NCBI GenBank assembly: GCA_008690995.1
Contig: VRMN01000001.1
Coordinates: 930,001-994,000 of the forward strand
DNA from: Porphyridium purpureum
Lineage: Eukaryota; Rhodophyta; Bangiophyceae; Porphyridiales; Porphyridiaceae
DNA length: 64,000 nucleotides
Direction: 5' to 3'
Below the pieces are notes generated by a model. The model saw nothing but the letters and a program-made list of their open reading frames with translations. It had not been told where the DNA came from and ran no database searches. Each line of letters starts with the position of its first letter. The stretch's first letter is position 1. Made by a program: the position numbers and the translations under genes. Below are positions 25,538 through 35,366 of the stretch, in pieces.

Positions 25538-28510
25538 TTACTGCCACGGCTCCGGCTCATCCAGGCCAAAGTCCTTGCCACTGAAAAGAACCTTCTGTCC
25601 GCCAAGGCGCTGAGCGGCTTCGGTGAACGAGGACCACGTCGAGCCCAGCATGTAGCGCGTCCGCGACAAGAGGAGAATATCGGCGAGCGCGTACCGCTCG
25701 CACTCGCCGCGCCGGTCATTGCACTGCCGCGCCAAGTACCGGATGGACTTGGCCGGTAGACTCTGCAGTATGGTCTCGATGGCACTCGTTGTATCCGACG
25801 CAACGTAAAATGTCGTCGAAGGGTCTGTGCTCAGGATTTTGGCCATTTTGGCCACAAAGACGCGCACATGCGAGCGAGAGCGCCAGTAGTTGATCGTTCT
25901 CGTCGCGTTTGGGCCGTAGTCGACCTGCGGCTCAGCAGCGTCCGCCAAGAGCTCCATACGCACGTGCACGCCAACCGAGTCCGACACTACACTGCCCAGA
26001 GAATCAACTAAGCGCACGACTTCCTCCACAGGTTGCAAAGTGTGAAGCATTTGGCTCTCGAGCTTCCACGTGACCAGCTTCCCAGTCGCATTCAGCACAC
26101 TGCTCGACCGGAAGTAAATGTGCCTTTCCGGATCATGAACAATGACAGCACCCTTGTGCGCACCCTCTTCACCCTCCATATAATTGTACAGGACGCATCC
26201 TGACCAGTCCCCGTTGTCGTCTCCGCCATCCGGTGAGCGCGCGAGCTCCATGATTTCAGACCACGACAGCGGCCACTCGGAAATGACATCAAATTGCGCA
26301 TTCGGCTCAAACAGCTCTTCGTACAACGCCTGCAGATGTGCGTCCTTTTCCCAAACCACCAGAAGCACGCGCTGCGTCGCGCGAGCAAAAGCCATTGCTG
26401 ACGCTAGAGCTCGCAATCGATTCCCTAGTCCGTGCTGCACATGCGCGATGAACAACTTGCGTCCTTGTAGCAGCTGCTCCATGATTAATTCGCGCTGGCC
26501 GGCAACTGGAACGTGGTCAATCACCGCGCGCGGAACCAAGAAACGCTTGTTTGCTCGGGACGCAATGGCATTCATCCACAACTCATTGCTCTCCGTTTCG
26601 GGCAAGTATAAGGGAAGAGTCTTTGGTTTTGAGACAGCACGGACCGACACAAACCCATTGCCTGCATACTGCACCAGATAAGAGGAACAGCAGCTGCACT
26701 GAGAATTGGACTTGACTGACGAGAATGTTGGGGGAGCAGGTTCGCACCCGGTGTCCGGCCAGCTGCCCAATTGCTTCAACAACATCGATTCAAACTCGGC
26801 CTCCACTTCGTCCAAGATGGCAGCCGATGATGAGGATGCGTCTACCGAAGGAGCATCATCCGGGACGTCGCCGTCTTCCCCAGCAATCACGACCAAGCGC
26901 GCCAGAGACTCCTCCAAGGGCACTATCTGCATGCTGGCGCGTCGCGCGCGTTCAAGAAACTCAGACATGGGCCAGTTCAAACCCGATCCTGTCGCTGAAG
27001 TGGTGCTCGTGGCCGCTGAAGAGCTCGAGTCCATGGGCCAGTAGACTCTGGCAGCTAAGCGTTCGTCTAGCCCTTGAAGTTTCCAGAATTCGATGCGCTC
27101 AATCACAACCAGTGAACCTGACGGCGTAGCCTGGATCATCCCCGATTCCTGTGGGCGCAGATCATGCTGCAAGGTACCCGGTCCCAGCTCGTACTCGCAA
27201 CTCAAAAACACAAGGGTTCGGTGTGATGCCATGGTCGCAGCTAAATTGAGCGCTCTGGCGAAGGAAAAATCGCGCTCCAAATTTACCCGAACCAGTTTGA
27301 AGCGATCGTTGCTGGCCACAAGAGGCTCGAACTGATCCGTCAGGCTCGGTTCAGAAGCCCAGTCTAAGAGCACGACCTCACTGATTTCGCTTGTCATTAA
27401 GAGTGAATCGAGCGTGTTTTGCACTAGATGGAAAGGCTGTTTAGAGCACGCAGTCACAAGCGCAAAGCCAGGCTTCTCTGGAAGGAGTGAGTCTCCTGCA
27501 ACGAGTACAATGTTCTGCGGTAGTACAAGATCGTCCAGCTCCGCCGCGACGACGACTGCCGACGCTCCAGGGTCGTGATCACTGCGATGCAAGCCGGTCA
27601 AGTCCAGAGATGCGTCTTTGGATTGAGCAAGCAGGTCAGGTGCACTGTGGCCTGTCGTCGACTGCTTTGAGCCACGCTGCTTGAGCTGGCGTTTTGCAAG
27701 CAACTTGGCTTTCAGAAAGAGCATTTCGACCGGGTGCTCTAGCATGGCGAGCGCCGGATCTGCGGGACGATGCCGTAAAGATTTGTCGTTGCTCCTGCCG
27801 CCTAAGGAAGCCAGAAGCAGTGCGCAAAGTAGCACGATACTAAATGCAAGGACAAGCAACGTCACTGTTCTAGACCGCGATTTGAAGTCGGCATTCTTTA
27901 AATCAAGCAGTGCCCGTCTCATATCCTTCACAGTAACAGACTTCATCCAATACTTGAATGCCCCTGCCCGATTCTGCTTGAGTGATCCGGCGCCAGCCTC
28001 GATGTCGCTAGCTCTTTCATGTTCTCTCTTTGGAAGGTACGGGTGACGTGTGTGAGTTTGCTGTGAGGAATGGTGCGTACGCGCTCCCTCTTCTGCTGGT
28101 CTCATATGCACACTTGATGGTCGTTCACTTGTATTAACTATTGCGGTTTCGCCACTGCGGTACACATGCGCATGCGCTCCGGAGTCATGAGCAGGCCCAG
28201 CCACTCCCGCTGCCACTGCGTACGACGATTCAACATTCCGCGCTTCTGGCGTCGCCGCCGACACTGTTGCCGGTCGTGCGCCAGTGGCACTTGCATCCGG
28301 TCGTCCCAAAAATGGCAAATACGTTGTACTGCCTGTCGACCCTCGTGCTACTTGGCCGAGCTGCTGATTCACGTCGCTCGACGACAAACCCACTGCACCG
28401 CCTGACGCTGCGCGCGCCTCTGGACGCGCGGCGGCGCTTGCTGGTGTGCTCGCATCTGTTTGCGGAGCTATCCCGCTGGGTCGGTACGGCACGCGCGCCG
28501 GGCCTGGCAT
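25538..28510 (-). CDS. Membrane-anchored two-domain glycosyltransferase
   Basis: From ATG 28510 this is a 990-residue type II membrane protein. About 190 disordered cytosolic residues precede a single span (LLVLAFSIVLLCALLLASLG). The lumenal part then shows two catalytic-looking domains. The first resembles a GT2/GT-A nucleotide-sugar fold (FALVTACSKQPFHLVQNTLD, EVVLLDWASEPSLTDQ, FSFARALNLAA). The second resembles GT-B fucosyltransferases of the NodZ/FUT8/O-FucT kind (HGLGNRLRALASAMAFARA, VGVHVRME, FYVASDT, ILLLSRTRYMLGSTWSSFTE). It may build two linkages of a Golgi glycan or secreted polysaccharide. Sugar specificity cannot be read from sequence, and the first domain lacks an obvious DxD, so it may be degenerate. 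Confidence 0.7.
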   Translation of the reverse strand: MPGPARVPYRPSGIAPQTDASTPASAAARPEARAASGGAVGLSSSDVNQQLGQVARGSTGSTTYLPFLGRPDASATGARPATVSAATPEARNVESSYAVAAGVAGPAHDSGAHAHVYRSGETAIVNTSERPSSVHMRPAEEGARTHHSSQQTHTRHPYLPKREHERASDIEAGAGSLKQNRAGAFKYWMKSVTVKDMRRALLDLKNADFKSRSRTVTLLVLAFSIVLLCALLLASLGGRSNDKSLRHRPADPALAMLEHPVEMLFLKAKLLAKRQLKQRGSKQSTTGHSAPDLLAQSKDASLDLTGLHRSDHDPGASAVVVAAELDDLVLPQNIVLVAGDSLLPEKPGFALVTACSKQPFHLVQNTLDSLLMTSEISEVVLLDWASEPSLTDQFEPLVASNDRFKLVRVNLERDFSFARALNLAATMASHRTLVFLSCEYELGPGTLQHDLRPQESGMIQATPSGSLVVIERIEFWKLQGLDERLAARVYWPMDSSSSAATSTTSATGSGLNWPMSEFLERARRASMQIVPLEESLARLVVIAGEDGDVPDDAPSVDASSSSAAILDEVEAEFESMLLKQLGSWPDTGCEPAPPTFSSVKSNSQCSCCSSYLVQYAGNGFVSVRAVSKPKTLPLYLPETESNELWMNAIASRANKRFLVPRAVIDHVPVAGQRELIMEQLLQGRKLFIAHVQHGLGNRLRALASAMAFARATQRVLLVVWEKDAHLQALYEELFEPNAQFDVISEWPLSWSEIMELARSPDGGDDNGDWSGCVLYNYMEGEEGAHKGAVIVHDPERHIYFRSSSVLNATGKLVTWKLESQMLHTLQPVEEVVRLVDSLGSVVSDSVGVHVRMELLADAAEPQVDYGPNATRTINYWRSRSHVRVFVAKMAKILSTDPSTTFYVASDTTSAIETILQSLPAKSIRYLARQCNDRRGECERYALADILLLSRTRYMLGSTWSSFTEAAQRLGGQKVLFSGKDFGLDEPEPWQ

Positions 28511-28604
28511 GTCGAAACGCCCTGCGGCATGTACGACGAACAATCTGATGCTACCTTCGCACTGGGAAATCCTATTTTCCACTCCACGACACGAAGCTCA
28601 ATCG

Positions 28605-28735
28605 CTTGTCATCTTTGAATCATTGAAAGATGAGATATGGAAATATAGTTATCTTTAAGATCGTAAAGATGTCTTTGTCATTCTTAAATATTCAAAGATG
28701 CCATATTTTTATCATATGATATACAGATGACGTAT
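28605..28735. repeat. AT-rich island with tandem ATCTTT...AAAGAT palindromes
   Basis: In a GC-rich surrounding, about 130 bp turn AT-rich. A nearly perfect 25-bp palindrome (28609-28633) is followed by a 20-bp one (28651-28670) and then further half-sites (TCAAAGATG at about 28692). All share ATCTTT arms. The island lies in the divergent gap between the glycosyltransferase (ATG 28510) and UTP15 (ATG 28850). Confidence 0.7.
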
Positions 28736-28849
28736 TTCCGTTCGTGTCATCATCTGGGCGCCGCGCGCGTGACACCGGCTGCGCGGTGGCGGCGGGAAAG
28801 CGAGAGAAGGTTGCGGTGGTGGTGTGACACGCACGGCGCGGTGTGATGC

Positions 28850-30466
28850 ATGATGGCTGAGTTTGTGCCGGTGAGTGGGAAGCGCCGTGCGGGCGGGCCG
28901 CTGCGGCAGTCTGCCGAGTCGAGGTTCTGGGCGTCGCACAAGGTGTGCGGCGAGGTGCAGCTGACCGGAGCCGCGACGCACGTGGAGTTTGTGCCAGGCG
29001 GCAGTGAGCTGGGTGTGACCGCCGGCGCGCGTGTGGTGCTGTGGAATGGAACTGCGTCAGCGCCGCACCGTGCGGTCGCGCGCTTCAAGGATACAGCTTA
29101 TTCGGGATCCTTTAAGAAAGATGGCCGCTTGCTCGTCGCCGGTGGCGAGAATGGGGTCGTGCAGTTGTTTGAGCTCAGCTCGCGCGCCATTTTGCGCAAG
29201 TTTCAGGGGCACGCGTCTGCAGTACATTCGGTCAAGTTTTCTCAGGATGGGCTGCGCGTCGTGTCCGCTGGGGACGATCGTACCGTGCGCGTGTGGGATA
29301 TTCCCACCCACGAGTGCCTGACAGAGCTGCACGGACACACTGACTTTGTTCGCGCACAGGCGCGAGCACCGGCTTCTGCGCATCTGTGGGCAACGGGTTG
29401 TTTTGATCATCAATTTCGGCTGTTCGACCTGCGCCAGAAAAAGCGCAGAAATCTGATGCAGATGGATCACGCCTTCCCAATTGCCGATACCTTGCTTCTT
29501 CCTGGGGGAACACTTGCCGTTACGGCGGGCGGTGAGGAGGTCCGCATTTGGGATCTGGTTGCGGGCGGTAAGCTGTTGAGCCGCTTGCGTAATCATTCGA
29601 AGGCGGTCACGGCACTCTGTCTGAGCAGCACCGCGTCGCATCTCATGAGTGGCGGGCTCGACGGCCTGATTAATATATATAATCTCGAAACCCAGCGCAT
29701 GGAACACTCACTAGCGTTTCCGGGCCAAATCTTGTCCATAGACGCAGCTCCTGATGGTATGCGCATTGCGGCGGGTCTGGCGACAGGAAACGCGATCGTG
29801 CGAATCCGCGCCAAGTCCAACCAGGCAGGAGCCGAATTCCGATCAGCTTTGCCAGCTGCTCGTGGGGATGGCGGTGCCGACTTTCGAGGATGGACGCTTG
29901 GTCGGCCGAAGCTCACCGCGCAAACAGCCAGTACACCGCGGCTTGGCAGTCAGCGCTACTTTCTTCGTGGCCCAGCTGAATTGCCGTACGCCGACGATAA
30001 AGTCGTCAAGCACAAGAAGAAACCAAAGCAGAACGCATGGGACGCACACTTGCGCAACTTCGAGTATGCAAAAGCGCTAGACGCGTGCCTGACCAGCCGC
30101 CAGCCGCCAGCCATCACCGTGGCGGTACTCGAAGAGCTCATGTTACGGCGCGGCCTGCTGATCTGCCTGCAAGGACGCAGTCAGTCTGAGCTCTTGCCTG
30201 TCATCCGCATGCTCTCCGCTCACCTCTGTGACCCGATGTTTTCGCGGACGCTGCTTGAGGTGGCCAACCTTCTGCTCGACCTGTATGCTCCAATGGCATT
30301 CGTGAGCGTGCCGTTTCGGGAAGGCCTGCTCAAGCTTCATGCGACTGTGGCAAAGGAACTTGCCACACAGCGGTTGATGCGTAAATTGCAAGGCTCGGTC
30401 GAGGTGCTGCTGCAGCTGCGCACCGTGTCCTCAATTGCCGTCTCCACGGCCGTCGCCCTGCCATGA
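28850..30466 (+). CDS. UTP15: U3 snoRNA-associated protein UTP15 (small-subunit processome)
   Basis: UTP15 belongs to the t-UTP/UTP-A complex, which binds nascent pre-rRNA in the nucleolus and starts 18S processing. The N-terminal part is a WD40 propeller (LRKFQGHASAVHSVKFSQDG, DDRTVRVWDIPT, LTELHGHTDFV, EEVRIWDL, SGGLDGLINIYNLET). The C-terminal part is the UTP15-specific helical domain (RYFLRG, WDAHLRNFEYAKALDACL, VAVLEELMLRRGLLICLQGR, LLEVANLLLDLY). The 538-residue length fits. A second ATG directly follows the first (28853). The aminotransferase gene follows on the same strand after only about 80 bp. Confidence 0.9.
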   Translation: MMAEFVPVSGKRRAGGPLRQSAESRFWASHKVCGEVQLTGAATHVEFVPGGSELGVTAGARVVLWNGTASAPHRAVARFKDTAYSGSFKKDGRLLVAGGENGVVQLFELSSRAILRKFQGHASAVHSVKFSQDGLRVVSAGDDRTVRVWDIPTHECLTELHGHTDFVRAQARAPASAHLWATGCFDHQFRLFDLRQKKRRNLMQMDHAFPIADTLLLPGGTLAVTAGGEEVRIWDLVAGGKLLSRLRNHSKAVTALCLSSTASHLMSGGLDGLINIYNLETQRMEHSLAFPGQILSIDAAPDGMRIAAGLATGNAIVRIRAKSNQAGAEFRSALPAARGDGGADFRGWTLGRPKLTAQTASTPRLGSQRYFLRGPAELPYADDKVVKHKKKPKQNAWDAHLRNFEYAKALDACLTSRQPPAITVAVLEELMLRRGLLICLQGRSQSELLPVIRMLSAHLCDPMFSRTLLEVANLLLDLYAPMAFVSVPFREGLLKLHATVAKELATQRLMRKLQGSVEVLLQLRTVSSIAVSTAVALP

Positions 30467-30547
30467 GGTTAAGCTAATTTTGGATAAACAAAGATCGCAC
30501 GCGTGAGGTCTAGGCTTCGTCCCGTTTTGTGTTCAGCTCCAAAAGTC

Positions 30548-31819
30548 ATGGCCGGTCGTAGCCCGGGCACGGGCACCGCGTATGTCGCATCGCACCGTGT
30601 GAAGGCCACGTCGCCTGCCATCATCGATGAACTACTGCAGGAATACGGGGGGCGCGTCGAGTACAACCTGGGCGCCGGTAGTGCCGGATTTGACGCGCCA
30701 CAAAGTGTGGCAGCGACCTTTGTTAGCGCTTCGTGCAGCAGTGAACGGAAAGGCAAGCTTGAGTCCTTCTGTGGTTACGGCGACGTGGCTGGCGACGCCG
30801 ATCTTCGCTCACATTTCACACAAAAGTTGGTGGAGCAGTATGGCGCGGACCCTTTTGGCGACTTGGGTGTTATTGTGACAGCTGGCGCGAACAACGCATT
30901 CGTGACGGCGATTCTAGGATGCACAGATGTTGGTGACGAAGTGGTGGTACCTTCACCATTTTACTTCTCTCATGAAATGGTTCTGCAGACACATGGTGTA
31001 CAGATGGTGCGCTCGCCGCGCTTGCCTCCCGCCATGCTACCCAGCGTGGACGACATGGTGGCGCGTTTCTCACCGCGTACACGCGCCGTCGTGCTGACTT
31101 CACCATGTAATCCAACGGGTGCGGTATTGTGCAAGAGCGAGTGCCAAAGGCTGCTGCGCGCATGCCGCGAGCGCGCGATCTGGCTCATTTTCGACGCGGC
31201 ATACGAACACTTCGTGTATGAGAATGGAACAGGCGACACAAGCGACGGGCTACCACTACCGTGCGCAAGCGATGGTGTCATGTATCTTTTCACCATGTCA
31301 AAGTCATACGCGCTGGCTGGTATTCGTGTTGGGTTCCTTGTTCATCCGCCACACATGACGGACCAGCTGCTGAAGGTGCAGGACGCCAACATTACACATC
31401 CGACACGCTTTTCGCAACACATTGCTCTCCATGTATTGCGCTCGTCAACATCAAGCTGGCACGCACAGCACCGTAGCTACCTCAAACAGATTCGAGACCG
31501 GCTTGTTGAGCTTTTGCGGCCCGTCGTACCAACTTTGAATTGCCCGCACGGCGCCTTCTACCTATTCATTCCGCTGCCGCCTGGCACTCTCGACGCAGAA
31601 GCCGCACATTTCTTGGCAAGAACATATGGTCTGTTGCTCATTCCAGGCTCAGCATTCGGCACTTTGGCTTTGACGAATGGGGACACGCAGTACCTACGCC
31701 TCAGCTTTGCCAAGTTAACGCTCACGGATACCGAGACGGTTGCGGCTCGTTTGCGTGCGGGTCTCTCGGCCCTTTCGCAACGGCCCAGTCCGAGAAAGCT
31801 GGATGTGAAAACAGTTTGA
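30548..31819 (+). CDS. PLP-dependent class I/II aminotransferase
   Basis: This is a fold-type I aminotransferase of 423 residues. Diagnostic pieces are VTAGANNAFVTAIL, SPCNPTGAV with the PLP-contacting Asn, WLIFDAAYEHFVY with the pyridine-binding Asp, TMSKSYALAGIRVGF with the Schiff-base Lys, and a C-terminal YLRLSF with the carboxylate-binding Arg. The sequence is closest in feel to aspartate/kynurenine-type aminotransferases, but substrate cannot be decided from sequence. No targeting peptide is evident from ATG 30548; the frame is open back to 30503. Its stop is 94 bp from the stop of the convergent WNK gene. Confidence 0.85.
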   Translation: MAGRSPGTGTAYVASHRVKATSPAIIDELLQEYGGRVEYNLGAGSAGFDAPQSVAATFVSASCSSERKGKLESFCGYGDVAGDADLRSHFTQKLVEQYGADPFGDLGVIVTAGANNAFVTAILGCTDVGDEVVVPSPFYFSHEMVLQTHGVQMVRSPRLPPAMLPSVDDMVARFSPRTRAVVLTSPCNPTGAVLCKSECQRLLRACRERAIWLIFDAAYEHFVYENGTGDTSDGLPLPCASDGVMYLFTMSKSYALAGIRVGFLVHPPHMTDQLLKVQDANITHPTRFSQHIALHVLRSSTSSWHAQHRSYLKQIRDRLVELLRPVVPTLNCPHGAFYLFIPLPPGTLDAEAAHFLARTYGLLLIPGSAFGTLALTNGDTQYLRLSFAKLTLTDTETVAARLRAGLSALSQRPSPRKLDVKTV

Positions 31820-31913
31820 TAGATTCACACTGATCTTGCCAGCATATCTTCTTTGAATTGAATTGCCAGTCATCTTCAGTTACTTGTTTCACAAGTGCAC
31901 CCGCCCTAGTGTT

Positions 31914-34900
31914 CTATCTTTTTAATACATCTGGAGAGGATCCCAACGCACTAGACCCATCCACTTCGTCGTCATCCGCGTTGTTTTCGGTCTCTTCCTC
32001 GTACTCTCCAACATCATCACTCGACTCATCCAGAGTCTTTTCAATCTCAGTCAAGCGCGGCTTGGCTGCTGCAGAAGAGCCCCTGAGCAAGGCCATTCTC
32101 ATACTGGAATCCAAGCTACAGTATGTACCTGCCGACACAAATTGCTCGTCTCCAAAATCATGGTCGAACCCTGATTCAACACCTGCCACACTGTTCTCGT
32201 TTGGCTTACTTGCTGACGCCGCCGCCGCCGCTACTGCTGCTGCTGCTGCTGCTGCTGCTTCAAATTCGTCTGCGGGAGGCTCGATCGCGTTTAGAGTCGA
32301 GTGCTCTTGTGAGGCCACCATGTCGGCACTCCCTTCGTCTGTTGGCACATGTTCAATAGCTGGATCCGCTTTTGGCTGCATCCAAGGCGTCAAAAACTCG
32401 ATGATGGTTGTGTGGCTCGCGCGCACCGCCTCGTCCAGCGCGTTCGCCCCGTAGCGATCTTGAGCGCTCACTTGAGCGCCTCGCTCGACCAGGAGCTGGC
32501 AGATTTCCAACCATCCTTCAGCCGCAGCGAGGTGTAGAGCCGTCCTCTTGTCATAATCCGCAAATTGTGGATCCACTCCATGCTCAAGTAGGCCTGCTAC
32601 AGCTTGCCGCCGGCCCTTGGCAGCTTGCTGGATTAGTTCTAAACCTAGCTTGTTCGCCATTTCGGCCGGGTCGCCGCTTCTGCACGCGAGGGGACCAAGC
32701 ACTGACGGCATGACCACGCCAGCCCGCCGAAATACCTCTAGCACCTCAAGGTGTCCATTCTTCAGTCCATCTTGAATGGGCGTCTGCCCGAACCGATCCT
32801 CAGCGTATAAATCTGCGCCATTGATCAGCAGTAACTCTGCCACATCCGCATGACCCTCTGATGCTGCCAAGTGCAACGCGGTGCGTTTGTCGTAATCAGA
32901 AAATGTCGCACGAGCCCCGGCCATCAAGCGTTCGCGCACAAGGTCAAACATCCCGCGTGCACTAAACTCAAGCAGCTCCATGCCGAGCACCTGCGCACGA
33001 CTGGCAGACAGAACTTCTGGAACTGAGTCATCGCGCTGCCTGAGGTTCACATCCGAGGCAGATTCAACCGTACCAACGTCCGAAACATCGTCGTCATCCA
33101 GAAAGCCTTGCTCACGAAAGAAGTTCAGCACGTCAACATGATTGTTTTTCTTCGCCTCATCAATAGGAGTGGTTCCCCACCGATCAGACGCCTCAGGCTC
33201 TGCCCCGTGTTCCACGAGCAGTTCCACAATCGATAAATGACCTTCTGCGCAAGCAAGATGGAGTGCCGTGCGCCTATCATAGTCCGCAAACAACACGTCC
33301 GCGCCGTACTTCAGGCGCGTCTTTATCGCTTGCAATCTGCCTCTGCACGCATACGACAGCAGGAGCATGTTAGACTTGAACTGTGTCGCCTGTCTCTGCT
33401 CCGCGCTTATAGATTTTTCTGACTGCTCGCTTGCCTCGACCTCAAGAAGTTGTGACGCTGGAGACATCGCCATTCCAACACGGTCGCTCTCCGAAACAAA
33501 GGATGAGCTGAGACCACCAAACGTGTCGCGACCGCCCGGAAGAACCTGGGACGGCCTCAAAGGCGTTGCCGAAGATACGACCACGACAGGTATGTTGCTA
33601 TGTTCGGCAACGCGCGTCGCTCCAGCCGCAGGCACTGGACTCTCACCGTACTGCGAACTTCGTGCGCTTAGCGGCCCGCGCCCAACAAAGCTCTGCGGCA
33701 CAGAAACCGAGGAACCAAAGTACGAGGCCTGCTCATCGTCTGAAGAAACCCGCGGCTTCGGGTCTCTCTCAGATTGCGATTTTATCAGCATGGCGTCTTG
33801 GTCGCTTGGACCGGGCCACGCAACCTCGTGCGAGTTTTGCCCACCATCCACGTGAGAGGCCAAATTTGAGGGATGCATTACGTACTCCTTTCCAGACGGT
33901 TGCCATTCTGTCTGTTTCAGAGACGTTGACGGGTCTGCACAAAAAGAGTACAGCTCCGAGTACCGTCCGTCAGGTGACTCTGTAGGGCTTGTCCGCCCAC
34001 CAGGGGAGTCACTGGCCAGCCGGTCGCCTCTTTCGATCAGCGGTGGCACCGGGGAGAGTGCCGGCGCTGCCGAATCATGCGAATCGACCAGAGAGACTGA
34101 TTCATTCTGCACTGACTTCATGACTTGCCCATGAATTTCGTTACGAATGATGTCATGGTACGACTCATTCAGGCCAAATTCGTGCACAAGCTCGCGAGTG
34201 ATCGTATCAATCTCGTCCGTGTGCGGATTAAAGGAAAACTCGATTAGCTTCATCGCATTGTCCACGGGAATATGTACGGTGAGCGTGATTTCGGACACCA
34301 TACTTGCCAATTGCTTGACAAGAAGATCAATCTCTCCATTTCCGACTGTCCTTCTCCGTCTCGTTTCCTCTTCCAACAAGGCAGCCGCTGCCGGTGTCAA
34401 GCTTTGAGGTACAGAATTTGGTGGTGAACTGGGCTGCGATGCAGCTCGCGACGGGTAGAGCAGATCGGTACTGAGCCCCTCGGGGAGCGGCGTGTCCATG
34501 AGCAAGTGGATATTTGACAATGTGCCCGGGTCCGTCTCCCAGTCACGAAAGATGGGTGTATTGAGCAGCTGGCGCGCCGTGGGACGGTTTTTCTCACGTT
34601 CTAAGCATGCTCCGATGACGCTCTTGAACTCACCCTTCTTCAAGCGATTGAATGATTTCGGCTTTTCGCCCTGAAATACCTTGCGAAAGATCTGCGCTGG
34701 GTTTTGGCACTCCATGTAAGGGTACTCCATGGTGAGCATCTCGAGCATGCACATACCAAATGCATAGACATCCACCGATTCTGTGTAGGATTCCTCGTAA
34801 AGCTCAGGGGCCATGAACTCGGGTGTGCCGATCACGGTGAACGCGCGCTCGGCGTCCGTCTGAGTGGAGAGCCCCAAGTCACCCAGCTTGACTTCGCCAA

Positions 34901-35366
34901 CATGCCCATTGATAAAGATATTATCACACTTGAGGTCGCGGTGAATAATTGGCGGGTTCTGGCTGTGAAGGTAGTCAATGGCTTCGAGAATATTGCAGCC
35001 CCAACGCCGCAGCACTTTCAATTTGATGGCCTTGGCTTTGCGCACGTATTCCTTCAGCGTTCCACTCATCATCAGCTCGGTGATAAAGTTCATGCTCTGC
35101 GCGCCAGTCTGAGGGTCGACTGTCCGCCAGGAGCCGAAAAACGAGATGATATTTTTGTGGTTGACCTTTTCGAGCAGCTCGACCTCCTTGGACACTTTGG
35201 ACAGCTCGAGCTTGGACAGGCGGTCGATGTCGAGCTTGTTCCACGCCACTTCGAGCGCTTCCTGATTATCAAACGCCTTGTAGACATACTTGTAAGCGCC
35301 GCGCCCAAGCATTTCATTTGTGCGCGTAAACCGCCCCGTCGGGTCGGTCTCCTGTCCGTCCGCCAT
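31914..35366 (-). CDS. WNK: WNK-type protein kinase with three ankyrin modules
   Basis: This is a Ser/Thr kinase of 1150 residues. The kinase domain (about 15-275) has the WNK hallmark: the beta-3 position reads VAWN (Asn43) instead of Lys, and the ATP-binding lysine sits in the glycine loop (GRGAYKYVYK, Lys26). HRDLKCDN, DLG and GTPEFMAPELY are intact. Residues about 360-412 form a PF2-like domain (TLTVHIPVDNAMKLIEFSFN). Three modules of about 90 residues follow (664-755, 795-885, 905-993). Each is built of ankyrin repeats around DYDxRTALHLA and DRxG. A poly-Ala tract (about 1038-1050) and an acidic tail end the protein. WNKs sense chloride, osmotic state or crowding; the ankyrin tail is unusual. 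Confidence 0.9.
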   Translation of the reverse strand: MADGQETDPTGRFTRTNEMLGRGAYKYVYKAFDNQEALEVAWNKLDIDRLSKLELSKVSKEVELLEKVNHKNIISFFGSWRTVDPQTGAQSMNFITELMMSGTLKEYVRKAKAIKLKVLRRWGCNILEAIDYLHSQNPPIIHRDLKCDNIFINGHVGEVKLGDLGLSTQTDAERAFTVIGTPEFMAPELYEESYTESVDVYAFGMCMLEMLTMEYPYMECQNPAQIFRKVFQGEKPKSFNRLKKGEFKSVIGACLEREKNRPTARQLLNTPIFRDWETDPGTLSNIHLLMDTPLPEGLSTDLLYPSRAASQPSSPPNSVPQSLTPAAAALLEEETRRRRTVGNGEIDLLVKQLASMVSEITLTVHIPVDNAMKLIEFSFNPHTDEIDTITRELVHEFGLNESYHDIIRNEIHGQVMKSVQNESVSLVDSHDSAAPALSPVPPLIERGDRLASDSPGGRTSPTESPDGRYSELYSFCADPSTSLKQTEWQPSGKEYVMHPSNLASHVDGGQNSHEVAWPGPSDQDAMLIKSQSERDPKPRVSSDDEQASYFGSSVSVPQSFVGRGPLSARSSQYGESPVPAAGATRVAEHSNIPVVVVSSATPLRPSQVLPGGRDTFGGLSSSFVSESDRVGMAMSPASQLLEVEASEQSEKSISAEQRQATQFKSNMLLLSYACRGRLQAIKTRLKYGADVLFADYDRRTALHLACAEGHLSIVELLVEHGAEPEASDRWGTTPIDEAKKNNHVDVLNFFREQGFLDDDDVSDVGTVESASDVNLRQRDDSVPEVLSASRAQVLGMELLEFSARGMFDLVRERLMAGARATFSDYDKRTALHLAASEGHADVAELLLINGADLYAEDRFGQTPIQDGLKNGHLEVLEVFRRAGVVMPSVLGPLACRSGDPAEMANKLGLELIQQAAKGRRQAVAGLLEHGVDPQFADYDKRTALHLAAAEGWLEICQLLVERGAQVSAQDRYGANALDEAVRASHTTIIEFLTPWMQPKADPAIEHVPTDEGSADMVASQEHSTLNAIEPPADEFEAAAAAAAAVAAAAASASKPNENSVAGVESGFDHDFGDEQFVSAGTYCSLDSSMRMALLRGSSAAAKPRLTEIEKTLDESSDDVGEYEEETENNADDDEVDGSSALGSSPDVLKR

